Positions 1 to 6,967 of a stretch of DNA of 64,000 nucleotides are shown here, piece by piece. Position 1 is the first letter of the stretch. Each line of letters begins with the position of its first letter. The DNA is taken from assembly GCA_047947185.1 (NCBI GenBank), contig CP170502.1, positions 4,960,001 through 5,024,000 of the forward strand. Reading direction: 5' to 3'. Under the pieces are notes generated by a model that worked only from the letters and a program-made list of their open reading frames with translations, did not search any database and was not told the DNA's origin. The position numbers and the translations under genes are program-made. This DNA is from JANQJA01 sp047947185. GTDB lineage: Bacteria > Pseudomonadota > Gammaproteobacteria > Pseudomonadales > Azotimanducaceae.

Positions 1-724
1 CATTGACCAGCAGTATGGGACAGTCGATTTTTTCCCAGATAGCCGTCATGTCTTCGAACGGCATGCCATAAGCGGACCGCGAGTGGGTGTAGTTATCGAA
101 TTTCCAGCTGAAGGTGCCATCTTCATTCTGGTTGCTGCCGTGGATTGTCAGATGCCTGGCTTTTGCTTCCGACAGGTGTGGGTTGGACTTCTGCATGCGC
201 TGGAATGCGTCACTCATATTCGGGTAGCGTCGGGGTGTACGGCCGGCGAGGTCCCGTAGCTGGTTGACCCAGTTGCGCACGCGCTCCTGTGGATGGCCTT
301 CACCGCGATACCAGCCGGGGATACCACCCACGCCCTCCACTGAAGTAAAGCTTGCGACTTTTTCCGGATAAGTGCCAGCGTATATTGATGCGATGTTGCC
401 GCCCATGGAGTGCGCCACTATGTGTACGGGGGCAAGTTCCTGCTGATCAACCAGCTGGGCGATATCGTAGACGTAGTCAAGCGTGCTGTAGGAACTGCCT
501 TTGTTCCATTCCGAGTCCCCGTGACCGCGAAGATCAGGCACAACCACATGGTAGTCGGCGCAGAGATTGTGACTGACCCAGTCCCAGCTATGGCAGTGAT
601 CCTGGACGCCGTGAATCAACAGTACGTTGGGTGCAGATGCGTTACCCCAGTCCAGGTAATGCAGGCGGAGCCTTTGACTGAAGTAGCTGTGGGAAGTCGG
701 GCGCGCCTTGCTGAAGTCGTCCAT
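1..724 (-). CDS. alpha/beta hydrolase (3' part outside window)
   Basis: The reverse strand reads openly from an ATG at 724 to the window edge, giving about 241 residues of an alpha/beta-hydrolase fold protein. An HGVQD segment follows the first strand (oxyanion-hole position). The nucleophile elbow is AHSMGG, and a VPDLRGHGDS strand lies between them, as is typical of the family. The catalytic acid and histidine would lie outside the window. It starts 3 bases after the stop of the acyl-CoA synthetase, so the two are almost certainly cotranscribed. This suggests a lipid or ester substrate, which is inference. No signal peptide is visible, so it is probably cytoplasmic. Confidence 0.85.
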   Translation of the reverse strand, partial: MDDFSKARPTSHSYFSQRLRLHYLDWGNASAPNVLLIHGVQDHCHSWDWVSHNLCADYHVVVPDLRGHGDSEWNKGSSYSTLDYVYDIAQLVDQQELAPVHIVAHSMGGNIASIYAGTYPEKVASFTSVEGVGGIPGWYRGEGHPQERVRNWVNQLRDLAGRTPRRYPNMSDAFQRMQKSNPHLSEAKARHLTIHGSNQNEDGTFSWKFDNYTHSRSAYGMPFEDMTAIWEKIDCPILLVN

Positions 725-727
725 TAC

Positions 728-2533
728 CTAGAAGCGCACCTGCCGCTGCATGATCTGGTCATAAAAGTCACTGTCAAGTCGGGCGTAGGTCTCGGCGTCG
801 GGCTTGAGTACCAGCAGTTCATCGGTAACCTTGTCGAGATGAAAAGCCTGGTCGCGCAGGTCGTTTTTCTGCAGTTTGTGTGTTGAGGTGGTGGGAAGCT
901 CCTTCAGTACACGGAGAAAAAGTGGCCTGGCGTAGCTTGGCAACTCCGACTGGATGTGTGTGGAAATTGACAATAGATCCACCGTTGTCGAATCGATGCC
1001 GTCCCGGAATACCACGGCGGCCATGCCGGCGCGACCGTCCGTACCTGGAATCTCAACGCCATAGACGTTGGTAAAGATGATGTCAGGATGCGCGTTGATC
1101 AGCTCTGCAACCTCGTTAGTCGAAACGTTTTCGCTCTTCCAGCGGAAGGTATCACCCACCCTGTCGACAAACTGGTAATGTTTCTGGCCAAAGGCAAAAC
1201 CAACGTCAACGACTTTCATCAGATCGCCGCTGTTGAAGTACAGATCGTTGTCGACGAGGACGTTGCGGACCATCTTCTTCTCAGACGCGCTGGCGTCGGT
1301 GTACCCCTCAAACTTGGATTTATCGGTGACCTCAATCAACAGAAGGCCAGGCTCTCCGTCGGGCATAACAATACAGCGACCATCCGGTCCGCGCACAATC
1401 TCGTCATTGGCAACGTCGTATTTCACGATCTTGACGGGGGCCGTGCCGAGCCCAACCGTGCAATCCTTGTTGAACACGTTGGCAAAGCCGCCGTTGCCTT
1501 CGCTGGCCCCGTAAAATTCACCAATACGCTCGATGGCAAATCGCTCCTTGAAGCTCTTCCAGATATCCGGCCGCAGGCCATTGCCAACAATGGCCCGGAC
1601 CGGGTTGTCGCTGTCCTGGGGATGTGGCGGCGCACTCATGAGATAACGGATGAATTCCCCGATGTAGACAAAACTTGTGCAGTTGTATTTGCGAATGTCA
1701 TCCCAGAAAGCCGAGACTGACAGGCGCCGCCGGATGACCGTTGCAGCCCCGGCATGGAAGGCGGCAACAAGACCAATCATAAGTCCGGTACCGTGATAGA
1801 GCGGGAGGCAGTTGTAGACCCGGTCAGTCTGCTTGATGCGCATCAGGTAGTCAGCAGACATGCCTGCAGCGGGCAGCACTCTTTTGGCTGAAACAACGGC
1901 TGCCTTGGGCAGGCCGGTCGTCCCGGACGTGAAGATATAGTAGGCCGTATCCCCCATTTTGACTGACCGGGTTTCGGCAAGGTTGGTGGCCTCAACGCCG
2001 GTATCGCGGGAGTCGAGCGATACCGCCCAATTCGGTGGCGGCGTGTCGCCCGCGTCGGCGACATAGAGGTAGTCGACGCCGTCCTGCAGGTTGAGTTCTT
2101 CGCGTACCTCGTTCAGCGATTCGGTCAATTCTTCCCCGAATATGCACTTTCTGGAATTGATCAGGTTGATGCAGTGGGTCAGCGGGTGTTTTGTCAGGTT
2201 GGTGTTGATCAGCCCGGCGATGGCGCCAATCTTGCCAATGCCCAGCATGCAGACGACAAATTCGATGCGATTCTGCATGAACAGCGCCACGCAGTCACCT
2301 TTACTGACGCCCTGGGCCAGCAGGGTTCTGGCGATTCGATTGGCCCTGTCATTCAGCTCTTTCCAGGTGACTGTTTCACCCTCGCAGATGAGCGCGACGC
2401 CCGTCGGGTATTTCTCTGCGTTCTGCTCGGCCAGCAAGGCAATGGATCCCGTGTCATCTGAAGCAGGAGGTTTGGTGGTTGCTGCTGCATACAGGACTTT
2501 CAGGTCTCCGAAGAAATTGCTGATTGCTCCCAT
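728..2533 (-). CDS. long-chain acyl-CoA synthetase, FATP/FadD6-like
   Basis: The 601-residue AMP-forming enzyme would activate long- or very-long-chain fatty acids to acyl-CoA. The P-loop motif YYIFTSGTTGLPKAA is of the FATP (fatty-acid transport protein) type rather than the E. coli FadD type. The later motifs EFYGASEGN and FNSGDL, and the C-terminal THKLQKNDLR segment, fit the same group. Length matches FATP-like bacterial synthetases of about 600 residues. An alpha/beta hydrolase follows 3 bases downstream. Substrate chain length cannot be read from the sequence. Confidence 0.88.
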   Translation of the reverse strand: MGAISNFFGDLKVLYAAATTKPPASDDTGSIALLAEQNAEKYPTGVALICEGETVTWKELNDRANRIARTLLAQGVSKGDCVALFMQNRIEFVVCMLGIGKIGAIAGLINTNLTKHPLTHCINLINSRKCIFGEELTESLNEVREELNLQDGVDYLYVADAGDTPPPNWAVSLDSRDTGVEATNLAETRSVKMGDTAYYIFTSGTTGLPKAAVVSAKRVLPAAGMSADYLMRIKQTDRVYNCLPLYHGTGLMIGLVAAFHAGAATVIRRRLSVSAFWDDIRKYNCTSFVYIGEFIRYLMSAPPHPQDSDNPVRAIVGNGLRPDIWKSFKERFAIERIGEFYGASEGNGGFANVFNKDCTVGLGTAPVKIVKYDVANDEIVRGPDGRCIVMPDGEPGLLLIEVTDKSKFEGYTDASASEKKMVRNVLVDNDLYFNSGDLMKVVDVGFAFGQKHYQFVDRVGDTFRWKSENVSTNEVAELINAHPDIIFTNVYGVEIPGTDGRAGMAAVVFRDGIDSTTVDLLSISTHIQSELPSYARPLFLRVLKELPTTSTHKLQKNDLRDQAFHLDKVTDELLVLKPDAETYARLDSDFYDQIMQRQVRF

Positions 2534-3125
2534 CGGGATTGCCTTTTGTCGGTATAAGGGAGCGCAATGATACGAGAATTACAGGGTGGCTGCACCCGTT
2601 CCCGTGGATGGCCGACAGCAGTTTTTCCCTGCCATGGCGCCGTCGGTCGCTGGCAGCACGGATGTGCCAGGCCAAGTTGGCCCTGTAGGAAAATGCCCTG
2701 TTTTATCGTGCGAACTGACCCTGCGATTGGGGTCAGATGTCGACATTTCCACTCTTGGAAGGTCGTTTGCCCTTAAAAAATCGGGCCAAAACGTCATTCA
2801 AGACCTGACTTATGCACATTTCGGATTTAATAACGGTTATAGCTCGGAATTTCCTGCAGCGCGGCAGGATGGTACCAGTAAAATAGGCCAACCTGTTGAA
2901 AATAAAGGATAAATTTTCTGCATGTCAGTTCCACCCAGCTTTGCCCTGATCCGTCAAGGGGAACTGTGCCGATTTTGTTTCAAAAGTTATCACCAGAGTT
3001 ATCCACAGGCTATCAGCTGTTAGTATTCGCTAACCCCGGGTTCAGCGGGGCAAAAGCCATATGCCCTGTGTTTTGTGCGCTGCGTCGATGCTACATTGAG
3101 TCCTTTGCTGGCAGGACGGCCTTTG
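2534..3125. other. 592-base gap without a convincing gene
   Basis: The gap separates the divergent acyl-CoA synthetase and TrmY-like genes and should hold both promoters. Short open frames here have no recognisable domain, no good ribosome binding site and composition unlike the neighbours. It contains one REP-like hairpin (2715-2736) and a perfect DnaA-box-like 9-mer at 2999-3007. No tRNA or other RNA fold was recognised. Confidence 0.6.
2715..2736. repeat. REP-like palindrome
   Basis: CTGACCC at 2715-2721 and GGGTCAG at 2730-2736 form a perfect 7-bp stem with an 8-base loop, followed by GATGTCGACATTT. From memory, GGGGTCAG...TCGA palindromes of this kind often flank REP-associated (RAYT) transposases in proteobacteria. 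No transposase is present and only one copy was seen, so this may be a solitary REP or a chance hairpin. Confidence 0.35.
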
Positions 3126-3731
3126 ATGATCGAATTTTTGCTGCGGGCCCACGGGGCCCCGACGGATCCCCATCGATTCCTTCAGTCTGCTGGTGGTGAT
3201 GCCCACGTCGAATACCTTGCCCAGACTGTTATCAATACGCTGTTCATTTCGAAGGCACACCGACCCGACACAGTCCTGACCATTGTCTGCGAAAACTCGG
3301 CGGACTACTCCCGCGCCCTGACGCTGTCCGGCGACAGGATGGGTGACATGGGTACGATCACAGAAGTGGGAATACTTGGGTTGCTGGCGGAAGCGCTCAG
3401 GCAGGCGCAGGGGCTTGGAAAAGAGATGGCACTGATTTCAAAGGAAGGCATCAGGGTACAGGCGATCAGTTTCGAGCGGCTGGTCAAAGAGCGCCTGGCA
3501 AGGGGTGAGGTGTTTCTGCTCGATCGCAAGGGACAGGACATCCGGACAGCGACCCTGCCTCCCGATCCAACATTCCTGCTGACCGACCATGTGCCGTTGC
3601 CGCGCAATCTCAAAAAATCCCTGTTGCGCCAGGGCGTCAAGCCCCTGGCGCTTGGGCCCGTCATGCTGCACGCTTCCCAGTGTGTGGTGCTGGTACAGAA
3701 CGAACACGATCGCCTGTACTCTGCCATCTGA
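3126..3731 (+). CDS. TrmY-like SPOUT tRNA pseudouridine-54 N1-methyltransferase
   Basis: The 201-residue protein resembles the TrmY/DUF358 branch of SPOUT methyltransferases, which methylate N1 of pseudouridine-54 in archaeal tRNA. The C-terminal pattern supports this: FLLTDHVPL, then a KPLALGPVMLHASQCV segment and QNEHDR, matching the DH...SLGP...H/C...HN.LDR pattern of the SAM-binding knot. The start at 3126 (MIEFLLRAHGAP) is preceded by AGGACGG and gives the expected N-terminus. An upstream in-frame ATG at 3075 adds 17 residues with no family resemblance. The npdG-like gene begins 41 bases downstream, so co-transcription with the F420 block is possible. Bacterial members are known but uncommon, and their substrate is less certain. 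Confidence 0.72.
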   Translation: MIEFLLRAHGAPTDPHRFLQSAGGDAHVEYLAQTVINTLFISKAHRPDTVLTIVCENSADYSRALTLSGDRMGDMGTITEVGILGLLAEALRQAQGLGKEMALISKEGIRVQAISFERLVKERLARGEVFLLDRKGQDIRTATLPPDPTFLLTDHVPLPRNLKKSLLRQGVKPLALGPVMLHASQCVVLVQNEHDRLYSAI

Positions 3732-3772
3732 TTGGTGAATAATCACACGCTATTTTTTCAGGGTACACAGGT

Positions 3773-4444
3773 ATGGCACAAGAGATTGAATCTATTGCGA
3801 TTTTGGGTGGAACCGGGGATCTGGGCGGGGGGCTCGCCCGGCAGTGGTCACGCGCCGGCTACAGGATACTGATCGGATCTCGTACGCTTGAGAAAGGCAA
3901 GGCTGCTGCACAGGCACTGCTGGATGAGTTCCCGGACCTGAATGTGAGTGGCCATGAAAATCTTGAAGCAGCCAGCGCGGCTGACCTGGTGGTTCTGACC
4001 GTCCCCTTTGCGCACCAGATCAGCACCCTGGAAACGGTAAAAGAGGGGCTGAAGGGCAAGATCCTGATTGATGTGACTGTCCCCCTGGTACCACCCAAGG
4101 TCGGCACAGTACAGTTGCCACCCATGGGCTCGGCGGCCCTGATGGCGCAGGCCTGCGTGGGCCCCGAGGTTGATGTTGTCTCTGCCTTCCAGAACGTTGG
4201 GGCACAGCATCTGCAGGAAGACCACAAGGTTGAATGTGATGTGCTGGTGACGGGTGACAAACGTGCAGCCAGGGATACCGTGATCAAACTGGTGGAGGCT
4301 GTTGGCCTTCGCGGATGGCACGCCGGTCCGCTGGCGAACTCGGCGGCGGCGGAAGCACTCACGTCGGTCCTGATCACCATCAACCGGCATCACAAGATAA
4401 ACGGCTCGGGGCTTGTTATCACCGGCGAACCGGCTGCCGAATGA
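3773..4444 (+). CDS. npdG: NADPH-dependent F420 reductase
   Basis: This 223-residue oxidoreductase would pass hydride between NADPH and coenzyme F420 and so supply F420H2 to the LLM enzymes downstream. The N-terminus has a Rossmann dinucleotide motif, ILGGTGDLGGGLA (about residues 9-21). An IGSRTLEKGKAAAQ segment follows, with the arginine position that typically binds the NADP phosphate. A VVLTVPFAHQ segment and an SAFQNVGA-type core match the Fno/NpdG family. The stop overlaps the start of cofE by four bases (ATGA), indicating translational coupling. Position at the head of the F420 biosynthesis genes strongly supports the assignment. Confidence 0.9.
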   Translation: MAQEIESIAILGGTGDLGGGLARQWSRAGYRILIGSRTLEKGKAAAQALLDEFPDLNVSGHENLEAASAADLVVLTVPFAHQISTLETVKEGLKGKILIDVTVPLVPPKVGTVQLPPMGSAALMAQACVGPEVDVVSAFQNVGAQHLQEDHKVECDVLVTGDKRAARDTVIKLVEAVGLRGWHAGPLANSAAAEALTSVLITINRHHKINGSGLVITGEPAAE

Positions 4445-5220
4445 AACTGACTTTTACTGGCGTTATGGACATCCCGCTGGTTCAGCCGGGAGATGACCTG
4501 GTTGATCTGATCCTTGCCGCGCTCTCGGGCATGGGGGAGGAGGTTCAGGCGGGTGACGTGCTTGTCATTGCCCAGAAAGTGGTTTCGAAAGCCGAAAACC
4601 GCTACCTCGATCTTCGAACTGTGACGCCTTCAGCAGAAGCCATAGCGCTTGCCCTTGAAGTCGACAAGGACCCGCGCAAGGTACAGGCGATTCTCGATGA
4701 GTCAGTGGAAGTCGTGCGCAAGCGTGCGGGCGTGTTGATTGTTGAACACCGGCTGGGGTTTGTGCAGGCCAACGCCGGTATCGACCAGTCCAACATTCCG
4801 CATGATGAGGCAGATGCTGATGCGATGTGCCTGTTGTTGCCGGTGGACCCCGATGGCAGTGCGCGTCAGATCAGGGCAGCCATCCGGGAGCGCTGTGGTG
4901 TGAACGTGGGCGTTATTATCAATGACAGCCTGGGACGCGCCTGGCGTAATGGCACAGTCGGGCTGGCGATTGGCGTAGCGGGTTTTACCGCCCTGGAGAA
5001 CTACATTGGTGGTACAGACCTGTTTGGGCGGGAACTGGTTGTAACGGTGGTTGCGGCAGCAGATGAAATGGCTGCCGGCGCTTCCCTGGTGATGGGGCAG
5101 ACCGCCGAAAAGACGCCCGTGGTGCTGGTACGCGGATATGAGCCACGGCCACCAACGGAGGAATCAGAGCAGGGTGTCCGCCCGCTGATTCGCGCCAGGG
5201 AAATGGATCTGTTTCGGTAG
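4441..5220 (+). CDS. cofE: coenzyme F420-0:L-glutamate ligase
   Basis: CofE adds L-glutamates to F420-0 with GTP, building the gamma-glutamyl tail. The 259-residue product starts at the overlapping ATG (MKLTFTGVMDIPLV). Family motifs are GDVLVIAQKVVSKAENR near residue 38 and the metal/GTP region NDSLGRAWRNGTVG. It is the single-domain form. The C-terminal FMN-binding reductase domain found in actinobacterial FbiB, which reduces dehydro-F420-0, is missing. cofD begins one base after its stop. Longer in-frame readings upstream overlap npdG and are not needed. Confidence 0.92.
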   Translation: MKLTFTGVMDIPLVQPGDDLVDLILAALSGMGEEVQAGDVLVIAQKVVSKAENRYLDLRTVTPSAEAIALALEVDKDPRKVQAILDESVEVVRKRAGVLIVEHRLGFVQANAGIDQSNIPHDEADADAMCLLLPVDPDGSARQIRAAIRERCGVNVGVIINDSLGRAWRNGTVGLAIGVAGFTALENYIGGTDLFGRELVVTVVAAADEMAAGASLVMGQTAEKTPVVLVRGYEPRPPTEESEQGVRPLIRAREMDLFR

Positions 5221-5221
5221 T

Positions 5222-6199
5222 ATGACACCTGATTCTCATTATCTCGCCTTCTCCGGCGGTGTGGGTGGCGCCAAGCTGGCACTTGGCCTGGCGCGGCTGC
5301 TTGATCCCGGGCAGCTTAATATCGTCGCGAACACGGGTGATGATTTTCAGCACCTCGGATTCCACATTTCTCCTGACATCGACACTGTCATATACACGCT
5401 CGCGGGACTTGCCAACCCTGAGCTTGGCTGGGGCCAGGCGGGTGAAACCTGGCAGTGCCTGGAGGCGCTGGAGCGGTTGGGTGGGGAGACCTGGTTTCAA
5501 CTGGGTGACCGTGATCTCGCGACCCATATCAGGCGCACCAGCCTGCTGGCAGGCGGTGCAACCCTGTCCGAGGCAACGGCAGCGCTCTGTCAAGCGCTTG
5601 GTGTTGTTCACCGCGTAATACCCATGTCTGACGACCCGGTACCGACGCAGGTGCTGACCCGCACGGGTGAGGCTTTGTCCTTCCAGCATTACTTTGTACG
5701 TGACCGGTGTATGCCGGCGGTTACCGGTTTTGAGTTTGCCGGTATTGCCGCAGCCCGGCCGGCCCCGGCGTTTCTTGAATCGCTCCGGTCCACAGCACTG
5801 CGCGGGGTTGTCATCTGCCCGTCGAACCCTTTTGTCAGTGTTGACCCGGTGCTGGCGTTGCCGGGGGTCATGGAACTCATGAAAGCAGCCTCAGCCCCGG
5901 TTGTGGCAGTTTCACCCATCGTGGGTGGGCAGGCGATCAAGGGACCTGCCGCCAAGATGATGCAGGAACTGGGGATGCCGCAGACCGCACTGGCAGTCGC
6001 ACAGCACTACCAGGGGCGAATTGACGGATTTGTCCTGGACCAGCAGGACGAACACTATGCGCCCGCAGTGGAAAGGCTGGGCATGTCGGTTCAGGTGACC
6101 AACACCATGATGTTGAGCCTGGAAGACAGGATCAACCTCGCCACCGCTGTGCTGGGATTTATTGAGCAGGTGAGCACCGCTACCCGCACCGGCGGCTAA
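5222..6199 (+). CDS. cofD: 2-phospho-L-lactate transferase (F420-0 synthesis)
   Basis: CofD transfers the phospholactyl-type (or phosphoenolpyruvyl) moiety from the CofC-made GDP intermediate to FO, giving F420-0 or dehydro-F420-0. The 325-residue protein opens with the diagnostic FSGGVGGAKLALGLARLL, then NTGDDFQHLGFHISPDIDT and the GQAIKGPAAKMM segment near the C-terminus. Length fits CofD/FbiA. It follows cofE by one base, so the genes form one transcript. Which donor it uses cannot be told from the sequence. Confidence 0.93.
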   Translation: MTPDSHYLAFSGGVGGAKLALGLARLLDPGQLNIVANTGDDFQHLGFHISPDIDTVIYTLAGLANPELGWGQAGETWQCLEALERLGGETWFQLGDRDLATHIRRTSLLAGGATLSEATAALCQALGVVHRVIPMSDDPVPTQVLTRTGEALSFQHYFVRDRCMPAVTGFEFAGIAAARPAPAFLESLRSTALRGVVICPSNPFVSVDPVLALPGVMELMKAASAPVVAVSPIVGGQAIKGPAAKMMQELGMPQTALAVAQHYQGRIDGFVLDQQDEHYAPAVERLGMSVQVTNTMMLSLEDRINLATAVLGFIEQVSTATRTGG

Positions 6200-6275
6200 A
6201 GGATCCTGCGGCGTCTATGCCGTGGAAACAAGGCATGTTAACGTTGTACATTCTCTTGAATGCAACACCCGACTG

Positions 6276-6956
6276 ATGAGCACCGTTGCGGTAATCCCCG
6301 TCAAAAACCTGGCAAATGCCAAACAGCGCCTCAGTGGCCTGCTGTCAGCCAGCAGTCGCCAGATGCTCTTTACGGCCATGTTTCAGGATGTGCTGGAAGC
6401 CGTGAGCACCTGTGATGCCATAGACCGGGTGCTGGTGGTTACGGACGACGAACAGGTGAGGGACATAGCGCTCGCTTTTGGTGCTGAAGTTCGATCTGAA
6501 CCTGCAACACCGGGCCTGATCCCTGCTGTTACCGAAAGCGGCAGACAGCTTGCTGCGGAAGGGGTCACGAGCATGCTGTTTTTGCCGGCGGATGTACCGC
6601 TGATTACGGTTGAGGAACTGGAAATTGTGCTGGGTGGTTTTGGTCGGCGTGATGGTCCTGAATGCCTTATTGTGCCCGCCACGGATCTCGGTGGTTCAAA
6701 CTGTGTAGTCTGCTCACCACCCGATTGTATGCCGTTTGGTTTTGGTGAGGACAGTTTCAGGCGCCATCTCGGGCTTGCACGGCAGGCAGGGATTGAGCCT
6801 GCTGTCGCAAAATTGCCCGGCATAGGTCTGGATGTTGATGTCCCGGAGGATTTGTCGGAACTCGCGCGACGGATCCTGGCAGACGGGCTGTGTACCAATA
6901 CGGCTCGCTTTCTTGAATCCGAAGGAATTATGGCCAAACAGCGTGCGGCCAGTTGA
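6276..6956 (+). CDS. cofC: phospholactate/PEP guanylyltransferase
   Basis: CofC activates the phosphorylated three-carbon unit (2-phospholactate, PEP or 3-phosphoglycerate, depending on lineage) with GTP for CofD. The 226-residue protein begins MSTVAVIPVKNLANAKQRL, the usual nucleotidyltransferase opening. It has LFLPADVPLIT (metal-binding Asp region) and ends with GIGLDVDVPEDL, as in the CofC/FbiD family. The ATG at 6276 is preferred by homology although its ribosome site is weak. A GTG at 6222 gives an 18-residue extension. fbiC follows after 11 bases. Confidence 0.88.
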   Translation: MSTVAVIPVKNLANAKQRLSGLLSASSRQMLFTAMFQDVLEAVSTCDAIDRVLVVTDDEQVRDIALAFGAEVRSEPATPGLIPAVTESGRQLAAEGVTSMLFLPADVPLITVEELEIVLGGFGRRDGPECLIVPATDLGGSNCVVCSPPDCMPFGFGEDSFRRHLGLARQAGIEPAVAKLPGIGLDVDVPEDLSELARRILADGLCTNTARFLESEGIMAKQRAAS

Positions 6957-6967
6957 GGTAAGGTAGA

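Noticed and set aside
2987..3007. A DnaA box (TTATCCACA at 2999-3007) with a similar 9-mer (TTATCACCA) just before it, suggesting an origin
   Set aside because: A single good box with no dnaA, dnaN, gyrB or AT-rich unwinding region nearby is expected by chance and does not support an origin.
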